From Saturnia japonica (Eukaryota; Arthropoda; Insecta; Lepidoptera; Saturniidae): DNA of 64,000 bases. This document shows positions 12,907-23,705 of the stretch, one piece after another (position 1 is the stretch's first letter; every line of letters starts with the position of its first letter). The position numbers and the translations under genes are program-made. Under the pieces are notes generated by a model. The model was given only the letters and a program-made list of their open reading frames with translations. It was not told the DNA's origin and searched no databases. Location of the stretch: the NCBI GenBank assembly GCA_033032175.1, contig CM065312.1:5270001-5334000 (forward strand). Reading direction: 5' to 3'.

Positions 12907-13100
12907 GCCATGTATGTTTTTGGGTCGCATGTAATAGGGGGCGAGCCTATTGTCATTAATGGGGTATAAAGCCAAACTTCGAGCTGCTATTGCAAATTTC
13001 ATAGTAAAACCCAATAACACTTTGCTCGACCTGAGAATCGAACCCAGGACCTCGATCCTAGCAGTCACGCTTACGACCACTAGGCTAATGAGGCAGTTTG
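12907..13100 (-). mobile_element. tRNA-derived SINE (lepidopteran type)
   Basis: On the minus strand the element starts near 'actgcctcattagcctagtgg'. It has an A box TAGCCTAGTGG (13077-13087) and a perfect B box GTTCGATTC (13035-13043). The body ends 'aataggctcgccccctattacatg', matching the tail beginning at 21225. Both boxes and the 'tcctgggttcgattc' context fit the common tRNA-derived SINEs of moths and butterflies. Its last part ('acccaaaaacatac.tggcga') runs straight into the LINE RT fragment at about 12906. Confidence 0.85.
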
Positions 13101-14150
13101 TAATACTAATTTTCAATACTGTATTATTATAATATTACAAGCGTATGTTACGTAAGTTGGTAAAATTATTATTCTCGTTCAAAGCTTGTGATTGGATGAA
13201 AAGATAATCCAATAAACTGAAAACTAAATATGTAAGAATTTAAAGAGATAAAGATTTTAATCTACACTATCTGTGCCCCACGGTTTCTCCCATGCTATTT
13301 TATCCGACAACCACTGCACCGCCGCGCCGCCTACCTTCTGTATTGTTCTTCCCGCGAATACATATTATTTTTATTTTTAATTATCTCCTAAACCATGTTT
13401 CCAAATAACATACTGTACGGAGCAAAATTTTACTTCATAGAATTGTCTTTATGATGAAGTAACTTTTGTTCGTAAGTATTAATATGCCATGTCTAAAAAT
13501 CATGCTTATAAATAACTTTTAAATGTTCAACAAATCTTTATCACAAAATACCTTATTGTGGCTTATATTTAAGAGAAAAGCGCATGCTATCGCGATCTTT
13601 TTTAGGTTTACTAAGAAGCAATGTTTTTGTGGAATATTTCTTTCTGTATCGTTATCGATTACTCCAATGCACGCGGATAAAGCAGTTCGGGAGGGCTTCA
13701 CCTTCCGATTTACGTAATAAAAATTAATATTTAAGTCTAGCTGAGAGTAGCTGAGGTAGTAGGTGTGAGTTGTAGCTTGAGTTTGGCTATCATATACAAA
13801 AATAATTTTTGGGATCCGATTAGTAGTTCCAGAGATTAGCGTGTTTAAACAAACAAACAAACAGAAAAGCTCTTCCACTTTATTATATTATATAGTACAT
13901 AGTATACATAGATATAGAAGTATGGACATATTAAGTAGAATCATTAATTTGAATAGGTACTTCTACAGTACATACAATGGCTTCATTGAAATAAGGTAGA
14001 TAAAATTCATTCAGATCCCGCAGGTCAAACAAATTATATTGACCGTGTAACCTTTATACGCTCTAGAAGTTTCTTTGAGTTGTTATTGATAACCGATTTA
14101 ACACAAAGCGCGTATTTTTTATTCTTTATGGGTTTGGCGTTTGATAATAT
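13101..14150. other. Mostly non-coding; repeat scrap at 13790-13880
   Basis: The 119-codon minus ORF at 13519-13878 is not recognised. Its upstream end overlaps a repeat ending in 'gtttaaacaaacaaac', which is the family C start in reverse. A GC-richer patch at 13265-13355 is unassigned. Confidence 0.4.
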
Positions 14151-14154
14151 CATC

Positions 14155-14345
14155 TAATGTTAAGTGCCGATATGGCATGCTAAGTCTAGTTGGAAGACTG
14201 GCTCTCAAGTGTAGATACTGGAACACTCCTATAGTTACATGGTAACAGATTTTCAACCTGAGGATTGTAGCTATAGAAAATGCTCTACCATCATCCTATG
14301 GTTTCACCACGATGTTTTCCTTCACCGAAAGCTCAGGCATTATCA
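14155..14345 (-). repeat. Repeat family A, inverted copy
   Basis: The reverse complement matches 1767-1950: 'gagctttcggtgaaggaaaa', 'gtggtgaaaccata', 'gttgaaaatctg', 'cacttgagagccagt' and 'cacttaacat', in that order. The tRNA-like head is not visible. Confidence 0.65.
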
Positions 14346-15224
14346 TTGCGTCATTATGTTTTATACATTAGGGTCTATAATTTTGAAATATTTATTTATA
14401 GACCATTAACGTAACGTCCGTAACGGAATGTAAGGTAACGCAAACAACTCGTCGTTTCTGTTACCAATTTTTACCTTACCGGTCTCAAAAAAATATCATT
14501 TTAATCGTTTTTTGTTTTACTTTTGAATTGTATACCGGTTTCGGACTACCTTTATTTGGATGAATGAATATTTATTTGGATGAACTGTCTCGCTCATGGC
14601 TGATATTGTCACAGTTAAAGCTTGCTTACCGAGACGAGGCGACTCCCGTAAATGTAGCACAAATGATCGTATTATTGGCGTTCATTAAGGACTACGAGCA
14701 TCGCTAATTGAATAAATCAATTAAAACCTTATCGTTTATATAGAAATAATAGGAAATATTTAATAACTTCGCCTGAATAATAAACAGGTGGCTAAAAAAC
14801 CTTCTTCAAAATTGTTAATCAGTTTAGGTGCAGCCGCAGGCACAGCTAGTTTAAGAATAAAATTGATTTGGTAAATCGTTGTCGATTTCGAATTTCTAGT
14901 TGCTATACGCTTTGCTCGTTGTTAATCAATATAAAGAAAATCCTTCATGAAAATTCAATTTAAACACAAATTAAAAGACAAACTCAGACACTAACGAACT
15001 AAGTTTTAAGCTTCTTTCAAAAATCTTCTCCGGTAAGTGATAAATATTTATTTTATGTCGATGCTATTAAACAGGGTAGTTTCATTTCAAATTGTTATTT
15101 ATAAATAAGTATTATATTCTACAGGCTATTTAAATGAAAACAACTATTTCCATTACACTTATTTACTGATATATAGAAAAACAATATTAATATAAACAAG
15201 CCATTTTACAAAAAAAAGAAAAAA
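14346..15224. other. Non-coding, nothing recognised
   Basis: No ORF, RNA or repeat shared with the rest of the window is supported. Confidence 0.45.
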
Positions 15225-15415
15225 GAAAACCAACTTCAATGGTACTGAAGAGTTTCATCGTGTATCTTCAAATCCGAAGGTCCAATGCCAATGATATTAA
15301 AATTAGACGACCATTGAGGTATCCCCTTACGAACGAAAAAAGAATGATCTAAATCGGTTTATAAACAAAGAAGTTATGGCTCAACGTCCATAAAAAATAC
15401 ATTCGAACTAAGTAG
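15225..15415 (+). repeat. Dispersed repeat family D
   Basis: The best-preserved copy of family D: 'gaaaaccaacttcaatgg', 'gtccaatgccaatgatatt', 'ttgaggtatcccc', 'aatcggtttataaac', 'aagttatggctcaac', in order. Confidence 0.7.
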
Positions 15416-16765
15416 CCCCTTCCATTTTTCGAAGTCGATTAAAAAATAAAGAGCGACGTAACCAGTTTGCAAGAATAAGCCGTGTCCTAAGTAAAGTGGA
15501 GTGACACTGACAGGTGTCAACAAACGAAGCGATAAACCGACAAAGTGTCTGAATCAGAGGTAAAATATCCTTACCCTTACTTATTATACAAGTCAACGTA
15601 TGTCTATCTGTTCATTAGTGTACTTATAACTCTAGAACTACTGAACCGTGGTTCTTTTTTTAAATCAAACAAGTACGAGTATTATCGTGCCAGGGATAGG
15701 TATACATATTTTTACATTACATAATAATTATATGGAATAAGTTAATAATAAGAGTGAATTAAGTTGATAAAAATTTACCACCAGCACGATCTCTTGCAAT
15801 ACTTTACCTTGATCATTAAATAATAAGCAGTTTAATTCGGTGGATAATTGTTGTAAAGAAACTAAATAAGTACTAACACGAATCTTTTATATTTAACCAC
15901 AATAAAAAGGGCTATTTTTACTCTACAAAGCAACTTTTTTTTTTATTAAATGCGACTTTTAAAACATCAATTATAAACATCATAATTAAGTATATTTGTC
16001 CTTTGCAACATCCTATTTGATCTCATTATTTACCGAATAAACATTTTAAATACGTAATGAGTGAGTAAGTGAGCGGAGCGGCGAGCAATGTTAGCAATAA
16101 ATAAAAATTATTACTTATATACTTTAACACACATACATACACATAATTTATCAGTAAACAGTTTAATACACTGTTATAATGATAATGAATAATGTGATTA
16201 CGTAATTATTTACTTTCTTATACTACCAAAGAACTAATTAATCTCTGCGCTTTATTAAAATGATATTCCGTATTTGTTGTTCCACATGGTGTAGCAAAAA
16301 TGTGCAGATAAAAAGCAAGTTCAACGGTTATTTCATATCATGCAATATTCAGAGAAGAATAACGTAAGAAAGAACAAGAAGAGCGTGGTGCATCCATATT
16401 TGTATAGAAATAATCCGGTACAAGCTGCTGGAGGATATAAGACGTGTTTAGAACCGGAGCGCTTCCGTTGGCTTTATATTCACTTTGGGTGTCTTGTGAA
16501 CCGTAACATTGATTATACAGTAGGAAGCTTGTTCAAACTTTACTCTTTATTGTTATTAAGGAAGAATTAATTCATAATAATTTGTAATCAAACTCGTAGC
16601 ACAAGAAATATTTATTAATGTAATAACCTAATACTAGTTTCTTGAAAAATTAAATTCATTTTGTATTTAATTAAAAATTTACTTTCAAATATAATATTAT
16701 GAACCAACAGTTTTCTATCTCAACTTATATAAAAATGAATTATAACTATTATAATTAATTACTGT
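15416..16765. other. Non-coding, nothing recognised
   Basis: An open 76-codon plus frame at 16340-16570 covers a less AT-rich patch. It has no recognisable domain and no supporting splice signals, so it is not called a gene. Confidence 0.4.
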
Positions 16766-16921
16766 TTTATAGTAGCATTATAAAATGATGCCGCTATGCC
16801 TGCTAGTAAGCACTTTGCAATCCAAAAACAACGGTGACCACACAGAGATCTGCAATCCATCACCGGCTGTCGCTATGATGCTCTTGGCAGCTGGCCAAAT
16901 AAGAGTACCCTATCTGTGACC

Positions 16922-17040
16922 ATTTTCTTTTTCGAACTGACTATTAGCTTAGACTGTTAGTCTTAGGGACTCTAGAACTAGAGCCGCTGACGGCTTTTAC
17001 GGCTCCACCGGGGCAACCGGGACTTGAGTGCAAACCGGGG
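16922..17040 (-). mobile_element. Jockey-type LINE 3' tail, 5'-truncated
   Basis: On the minus strand this carries the 'gagccgtaaaagccgtcagcggctc' region and the end block, with an A-rich end (T-rich at 16922-16932). It is diverged from the 37.5 kb copy. A weak family B piece precedes it (16770-16900). Confidence 0.65.
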
Positions 17041-17179
17041 TTTGGGAGCTCTGTGACCAATTTATTACCATGTTCTTGGTAGTTATAATTCTGTCCGAAT
17101 CTGTACTTCTGTCTGTACGTGTAATGTTTTCCAAATTTCCCAACAGACACCTGTATAAAGTAAACTGATTACAAATATA

Positions 17180-17998
17180 AGATTAAATTTTTTTCGCCTG
17201 TCTGTCAGCCCGGATTTTACTGAAAAATGACTTGACCGATATTTATGAATAGTATACGGAAGCTATTGCTCAAATCATAGGCTATAAGAATTGTGAATAG
17301 CACTTAGATAAAAAAAAATTATAATTGTCCATCATTTTTGATGAAATTTTGTACATGGAAAGTACAAGTCATTTCTTAATTAATAGGCTATATGAATTTT
17401 ATAATATAATACAATTAAACTAGTTTATTTATAGTTACACTATTAAATAATAATAAGCTAGTTTCACGCAAAAGCTTTATTGTTAAATAATAATCAGGGA
17501 AATCGTGCTTTCGGTCTTTATGTAACCGAGCCTCGGAGATAGCTCGGTGGGATAGTTTCGGGCGTGGTTATTGAATTTCACCGGAGACGCTTCCATAGTG
17601 CACTTTGGCAGTTTCTCTAACGACACACCGAGGGTGATATTAATAAATCTTTAGTTTTGTGATATACATACTATATGAAAGACATCGATAGCGAAAATAA
17701 CTATAAGAAATTTCAATATTACTTTTCCAATTGTTAAAAAACTATATATTATTTTCGTTAATTCTTAACCGATTTCAATGAAACTATAAGAATTATCAAT
17801 AATACTTTTCGAAATCCTAAAAAAAGATTAATTCTCAATCGATTTTGGTGAAAATTTGTACAATGGAAATACACGTCACTCATATAAACTAATAGACTGT
17901 ATGAATTGTGAATAACATGAGTAAAAATAAAATTACGGGACGTAAATAACTACTGCGTAATAATAAACGCGTGCGGAGCCGCGGGCGCACCGCTAGTA
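17180..17998 (-). mobile_element. Helitron-like non-autonomous repeat, copy c
   Basis: It ends at about 17998 with 'actgcgtaataataaacgcg', 'tgcggagccgcgggcgcac' and 'cgctagt', the same end as copies b and d. The body has the repeated 'gattttggtgaaaatttgtac' type units. The last bases can form a GTGCG/CGCAC hairpin before CTAG followed by T, as at Helitron 3' ends. No coding capacity. Confidence 0.5.
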
Positions 17999-18010
17999 CT
18001 ATATTAGGTA

Positions 18011-18481
18011 AGTTGGTATATCACGTTAAGGCGTGAATTTTGGTACAATAATATGCATAAATTCTACAAATAATTCAATTTTCGATACCTAGGCATGAAA
18101 AGAAAAGTTTTATAAGGTTCTATCCGTGCATCACGGTGTCACCCGTGTTTCAGTTAGTAAGTAAGTAAGTAAGTTGGTATATCACATTAAGGCGTGAATT
18201 TTGGTACAATAATATGCATAAATTCTACAAATAATTCAATTTTCGATACCTAGGCATGAAAAGAAAAGTTTTATAAGGTTCTATCCGTGCATCACGGTGT
18301 CACCCGTGTTTCAGTTAGTAAGTAAGTAAGTAAGTAAGTAAGTTGGTATATCACGTTAAGGCGTGAATTTTGGTACAATAATATGCATAAATTCTACAAA
18401 TAATTCAATTTTCGATACCTAGGCATGAAAAGAAAAGTTTTATAAGGTTCTATCCGTGCATCACGGTGTCACCCGTGTTTC
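18011..18481. repeat. Tandem array, three near-identical ~161-169 bp units
   Basis: Units start at 18011, 18172 and 18341 with 'agttggtatatcac'. I see one base change in the shared part (caCATTaagg in unit 2 against CGTT). They differ mainly in a (TAAG)n run at the unit end: about four repeats after unit 1, six after unit 2, none after unit 3. Each unit carries the hairpin CCGTG-cat-CACGG. The array begins about 13 bases after the end of the Helitron-like repeat. Confidence 0.9.
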
Positions 18482-18484
18482 AAC

Positions 18485-18640
18485 GTGGTGTGTGTTTATT
18501 AGACCAACTTATTTTGACGACCCGTGTAGCCTATTGTCGTTCACACTTCCCCGTACTTGCCTAGAGTTGTCCAGATAAATTGACTTTCATGGTTACTGCT
18601 TCGCTCCTTGGGATTGAGTGCTGTTACGTTGGCAAAAACA
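18485..18640 (-). repeat. Dispersed repeat family C fragment
   Basis: The reverse complement has 'gcagtaaccatgaaagtcaa' followed by 'gacaataggctacacggg', as at 33435-33535, and a related block lies at 22400-22440. Confidence 0.6.
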
Positions 18641-19690
18641 TCACATGAGAACGGCTATTCCGATTGGGCTAATTGTTTTTTAAACGTTAGTAGGTATTAA
18701 TCTGAATTAGGTTTTTGAGAAAAAACGTCGCTTTGGTAGAGTTATTGACTATTGGAAAGGAGAGAACATCGTCTGCGAGCCCGTCAAGTTAAAAACAATA
18801 ACTTGTTAAATAAAATTAATCGGTATGTATGAAATATTACAACATAAATTCGGACGTCTTAGTTCGTAATATGAATAAATGAGTGTGATGGACGCGGAAG
18901 CATATATTGTGACCCGGTAGTCGCAACTGGGTCAGTTCTGAGCGGCATTCGTTTGCGTCACGTATCAGAGATGTCCTACTTATGTGTCGATATGTCCGTG
19001 GAAGTAACAAAGATATCGACGGTGGAAATCCTAACGTGTTAAGTTTGTCATGTGAGTTTTAGGCAAGATCTTGATCTATCGTATTGCGGTTTGTATTTTA
19101 ATTCATAAACTTACTTGGTCCTATTTTATGCAAAATTGATGGAATTTTGCGTTATATAGTTAAGGTATTCTACACAAGTAAAGTGCATTCTAAATAATAA
19201 CTAGAAGCTCATGAATTTTAAGTTGCCACAAAAACTCACTAGATAGGTTTAAGAACATAGCCACTATCTTGTTATAGCGTTGCTTTAACTCTGGAAGTTT
19301 AGAAAAAATATTCTATTGACATGATATTGGCATAATTGTCCACACGTTGTCATTAAATAAGAAGAAGAACTTTTTTATGATTATGAGCGATAGTCCATCA
19401 TCGATATAATATAATATATTACCGGCAAAGTACGATTGGGTAGTTCCAGTATTTTTTTTTCGATAGTTTTTTTATAGTTCTTTTCGTATTGACGAATATG
19501 GTCAACTTGTGCATAAGAATAATCACATTTCAAAATTAGAAACAACATCTCGAAGTACGGAAGCCTAATAACAGTTCAGTTGTTCGAGAAGGTTCACGTA
19601 ATATGCCCTTATTTCAATCAATCGCGAATCAATCCCTCTCGAAGCTATTGCTGCGATACACAGTAATTATTCTAATAACAAACAAAAGAG
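18641..19690. other. Non-coding; possible intron start of a minus-strand gene
   Basis: No repeat of the window or ORF is recognised. If the exon at 19697-19726 is real, this is the start of its first intron. Confidence 0.35.
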
Positions 19691-19696
19691 ACTCAC

Positions 19697-19726
19697 CTCG
19701 TCAGGAGCGGGCGGTGACCTTGACAT
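19697..19726 (-). CDS. Possible first coding exon of a host gene
   Basis: On the minus strand an ATG at 19726-19724 in a good start context (A at -3, 'gggaca' before it) opens ten codons, MSRSPPAPDE. They end exactly at a consensus splice donor, GAG|GTGAGT (intron begins at 19696). The exon ends in phase 0. Upstream lie about 250 bases of unique DNA that could be a 5' untranslated region, and a GC-rich stretch around 19960-20090. I do not recognise the protein from ten residues, and I could not find the next exon in the window, which would lie to the left. Chance occurrence is possible; the call rests on start, donor and GC-rich upstream region together. Confidence 0.4.
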
Positions 19727-19949
19727 TGTCCCGTCAACCTGGACTGCAGATTGTGAAGTTTGTGTGTGTAGAGTGAACTGTGTGTAAGTGTGTGTGCAGC
19801 CTCAAATCCCACAGGACACTATCGCGCAAGCAATCTGTTCAAACCCTTCTAGGAAACCAACTCAAAGTTATACAATGCAAAAACTTCAACCACCGTAAAT
19901 CACATATATATCTCAGCGCTATCCAAACGTCCAGAATGACGTAGTGCGT

Positions 19950-20100
19950 ACAAAACAAACAAACGCGAGTTCACGGCCAAAGCACGAAGTAGTCGGCTTA
20001 CGTGCGAGTACGAGCCGTGGACGTAGCTAGGAGGGCGGGCCGGACCGAACGATGCACCTGCCGTGCGAATCGCCAAACAGCGATCGCTGCATTGTACAAT
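19950..20100 (-). promoter_or_regulatory. GC-rich, CpG-dense region upstream of the 19.7 kb exon
   Basis: This is one of the least AT-rich patches in the window that is not an identifiable transposon. It has many CpG dinucleotides and a GC box-like GGGCGGG (about 20033-20039). It lies 220-370 bases upstream of the proposed start codon on the minus strand, where a promoter would be expected. No TATA box or clear initiator could be assigned. Confidence 0.35.
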
Positions 20101-20199
20101 GCGGCTAATGAATTTGTATTCCAAACAACAGTATTAACGAAAATTGACGCAAAATCAAGGTTTATGACTTATTTGGTTTGGTATATGAAATAGATTTTA

Positions 20200-21220
20200 A
20201 TATTTAATGTTTGTATTATTTCATCAATAAAAAAAAAGATATTGACATTTTGATTTAAAAAAAAATGTTTTGTCGGGACTTTGCATATTCTAGTACCAAA
20301 CACTACGCACACAATCACAAACTTATACATAATACTATCGCTACACATATAGCTTAACTAGGCTTCACTTGCTTGGACTATGTGCGGTGTTTTTTTTAAT
20401 CTAATGGTAAGACTTCCATAAATAACTAATAGTACACAAAAAAAATCGACATCATCATTAGAGTATGTCTATCAGAATTAAATTTAGTCAAAATATCAAA
20501 TACATTCAATTGTTATTACAGTGGGCAATTTAATTTAAGTACAACTGAAGCAAGGATGAGCGATATTAGAGAAACATCGATGATGACATCGTTACCAATA
20601 TCGATTAGTAAATATCGTACTATGCATACCGATGTTAGAAAAAAACAATGGTTTGGTGCCACCTATCGGTCATTTTCAATAACCTATCTATCCGTTGTTT
20701 CAATTACTGATGATAGACAAATATATATATAACCTTTTGTCCTTACTAAATTTTAAACAAACTATCAATGACTAGTTTGCGTATCTACATAATTTAAATC
20801 CAAATCCTATAGCTTGAATAGAAAAGAGGGACGCCGATATCTGTCTTAAGTTAAAGATAGCACTTATTATACATATGTACTAATCGTGGCTAGTAAGTTC
20901 AGATAAGTTATTGAATATTTATATATATTTTAGGCATTACCTCTTTAATTAATGACTTTTGTTATAGGAGTTTACTCCTTAAGAATCGATTTTCATATAA
21001 AGTCTTCGGCATGTAAATTAGATGGGGACACGTGGTAGTAACGGCTGGTTATTTTATTATTATTTCTTGTTATATTTTTATTATTTTAAGTTTTATCCAA
21101 GATAATCGTTCTTGAAGAGTAAGCTTCAATCACGTGTTCCGACACGTCAACTCCGGTTGACACGTATCATTTTTTAAATATATTTTACTACGTAAAGATC
21201 CTTTATCATTATCAGTAGAA
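20200..21220. other. Non-coding; ATCGAT-rich patch
   Basis: At 20565-20640 the motifs ATCGATG, TATCGATTAG and related ATCG words cluster. No ORF or window repeat is recognised elsewhere in the stretch. Confidence 0.4.
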
Positions 21221-21356
21221 GCTCGGAGTTTGGCTTTGTGCCCGATTAATGGCAACAGGCTAGCCCCCTTTTACATGGGACCTAAAACATACCCGGCGAA
21301 CTGTGTGTGTACACCTCTGCCTAACACTTTGGTGATACAGGCGTGACGGTATGTTA
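21221..21356 (+). mobile_element. SINE body and 3' tail, head lost
   Basis: It reads 'gctcggagtttggctttg', 'caggctagcccccttttacatg', 'cggcgaactgtgtgtgtacacctctgcc' and 'gatacaggcgtgacggtatgttatg'. The first half matches the SINE at 12907-13100, the second the tails at 11797-11862 and 61860-61917, so this copy links the parts into one family. The tRNA-like head is absent. Confidence 0.7.
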
Positions 21357-21679
21357 TGTAACTGCATAGTTACGAATAGTGCGCTTAGCTCGCATCGCGT
21401 AATTTGTCATAGGTTTTTTTAAGTAGGATTTCTTTGGTCGTGGATAGTTTTGAACTCGTGATATCTTCTATGATGTTTATTTGAATGGAAAACTATAAAG
21501 GTTAATTTTAATCTACATTAAATGCCTAAGTTAATTAATAAACTTATCTGGATAGATTAATACTGAATTGGAGAAAACAGTTTCGAAAATAACGTAATAT
21601 TTTTAATTATTATGTTGAAGATAAAAATGGTTACTGTGAGTCAATCTTAGTAAATAGACATATGCCATCGAGGACTCTT

Positions 21680-21910
21680 CTCTAGCCTTTTTGAAGAACT
21701 ACAATTCTTTAGAACATTATTTTGATGTATCTCATAAGGTTTAGCCAGCGTCAGCCATGTAAGCGCCCGAAAATCATTTTTTGACGACTTGATTACATAA
21801 ATTGAATTTTCTCTACTATACAAAAACTTAATTGGAAAGTGTTGTATATAAGCCTTTCGTAAAAAATAATTCTAAATGCTCTAATGAAAACTGCATTCAC
21901 ATCCGTTGCG
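21680..21910 (+). repeat. Second copy of the 4275-4600 repeat body
   Basis: It shares 'gaagaactacaat', 'attttgatgtatct.ataaggtttagccagcg', 'catgtaagcgcccgaaaat' and 'ctactatacaaaaact' with 4370-4545, in the same direction. The GC-rich head is missing. Confidence 0.65.
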
Positions 21911-22189
21911 TCGTTTGGACAAATCGTTAGACAATCGTCGCTGGAAGCGACAAATTTAGTTCTGTAACTTATTATTAATAATGTGTATTTTGTGTATAAT
22001 TATTTGTTTTCTGTTGTTGAACCAGAATAAATTAATAAATACATATAGATTATTATATTTTATAGATCATTGCGTAGTACTGAAGTCTGAAGGACAACAA
22101 AGAGACGCGTTCACAATTGTTTTAATAAAGTATTTTCCAAATATAAAATAAAAGCGGTAATTTTAAAGTTTTTTTTAATAATCTATACC

Positions 22190-22485
22190 AATATTATAAA
22201 GATGGAGTGCAAATTTTGTGTTTGTGTATATATGTAGAGTACCTAATCTGCGGAGAAAGATTTGAAAAAAAACTTTTTGTGTTTTATACCCTATTTGTTG
22301 AGGAAGGCTATATAACTTCACGATATGACTTCAAAGAGTAGAGTAGTAACCGTGAACGTGATGCACTCTTGAAAACTGTAGACAAGTGCAGGAAATGAGA
22401 ACACCGATAGGCTACAGGGGTGCATTGACGTCGGGCACGGTGGAGAAATAATGTAACACGGGGAAAACCGTGGGACACAGTTAGT
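22190..22485 (+). repeat. Dispersed repeat family C
   Basis: It starts 'tataccaatattataaagatgg' and includes 'ttgaggaaggctatataac', 'gaacgtgatgcactctt' and 'cgataggctaca.g.gtgcattg'. These blocks are shared with 33290-33590 and in part with 18485-18640, 60930-61140 and 63460-63595. Non-coding. Confidence 0.6.
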
Positions 22486-23554
22486 TGTTACAATAAATGT
22501 AACTCTTACATGTAAGACACTAGTCAAACAAATTCCCATGAGTTCGCCGCTCGAACAAACTCAAACAATAAACGCCCAAATAATCCGTAATTCGGAGTGA
22601 TTTAGGCAAAGCGGATGAAAATTAATGGAGGCATTTCTTCCCTCCTCCGCGAAACGAATTCAGAGGTACGTCTGATTTGTTATTTCTATACACGCTATAA
22701 AGGTTAATCCTTCAGCACGTAAAGAAAGGTCAGGCAATTAATTCTGAGTGAACACTCTTATACAATCACTCCCAGTAGATGATTCGTAGGCGGTTTGTCT
22801 ACGGTGGTCCGATTCAAGGAAAATTTTTTGTTGTTATAAGCATATAATTTTTCAAAGCCCTATTAGAGAATGTGTAATAACATTATAACGCATCAGTGGG
22901 TCGTTAAAGGTTCTAAAGTACAGCGGTCAAACCGAAAATAGGTTAAAGTTCTGAACGTGGAGCGTCACTCGTCCGTACTTGAAATGGCCGGATGCGCTAC
23001 AAAGCGAATAATAAGTTTTAAAGTAGGAAAATTGGCCTCCAGTGTCCTACAAGCTCGCATGACGTGTTGATGCACAGTTTTAATTACTCTGCTATTCGTT
23101 GATAACGTTTTTTAAAGCTCTCTGGAAATAAATTTAAATTAGAGAACAGTAAAAAGCACTGGCAAGTGTCAGTTTTTATATTTAGATCATAAAACAGCGA
23201 AATTTATTACCGTCTCATAGTAAATAACGCGGTTAAAAAAAAAAATAATTTAGAAGCGGTATTTTTAATAAAAACATGTTTATTAGTAAAACGGTTTATT
23301 TGTGAGCTACTTAATTAGATCTTCAAATTACATTATGTAATCTTTTTTTCTATAGCAGTAAATTATTGATTGACTAAAATTAGATTTGGAATTTCTTCAG
23401 CTTTAGAACATTATGAACTAAACTTAATCCCCATAATTAATCTTTATCAAGAAAAACCAAAATGATTTTGTAACGAAACAATATGAATTGTGTTATGAGA
23501 TTTTGAAATAATATTATTGATTAGTATTTATAGTGCACTTTCGTATTGTTATGA
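22486..23554. other. Unique non-coding DNA; GC-richer patch at 22540-22820
   Basis: The patch at 22540-22820 is more complex in composition than its surroundings and is not repeated in the window. It has no believable ORF. Confidence 0.35.
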
Positions 23555-23705
23555 AACGAAAAAATATATAGGTTTTGAGAGAGAATGAGATAGAATGTGT
23601 TTCTATATAGTTTATCTATCCTTCGTCTATTCATAATGTATTAGAAATATATACAAAGAGAGGGAGAGAGACAGAGAGAAATTTCACTTCTACCGCATGT
23701 GAACT
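23555..23705 (-). repeat. Inverted copy of the (CT)n repeat at 3.4 kb
   Basis: The reverse complement matches 3370-3565 ('ggtagaagtgaaatttctctct', 'ctctctttgtatatattt', 'atgaatagacgaag', 'gaaac.cattctatct'). Confidence 0.7.

Noticed and set aside
13035..13087. Functional tRNA gene on the minus strand
   Set aside because: Good A and B boxes, but the body is a SINE with no acceptor stem.
13519..13878. 119-codon minus-strand ORF
   Set aside because: Its start lies in a family C repeat end (aaacaaacaaac) and the rest shows no family resemblance.
16340..16570. 76-codon plus ORF in a less AT-rich patch
   Set aside because: No recognisable domain, no repeat link, no splice signals; too little to call a gene.
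18011..18481. CRISPR-like array
   Set aside because: Units are 161-169 bp, identical throughout with no variable spacers, in an animal genome.
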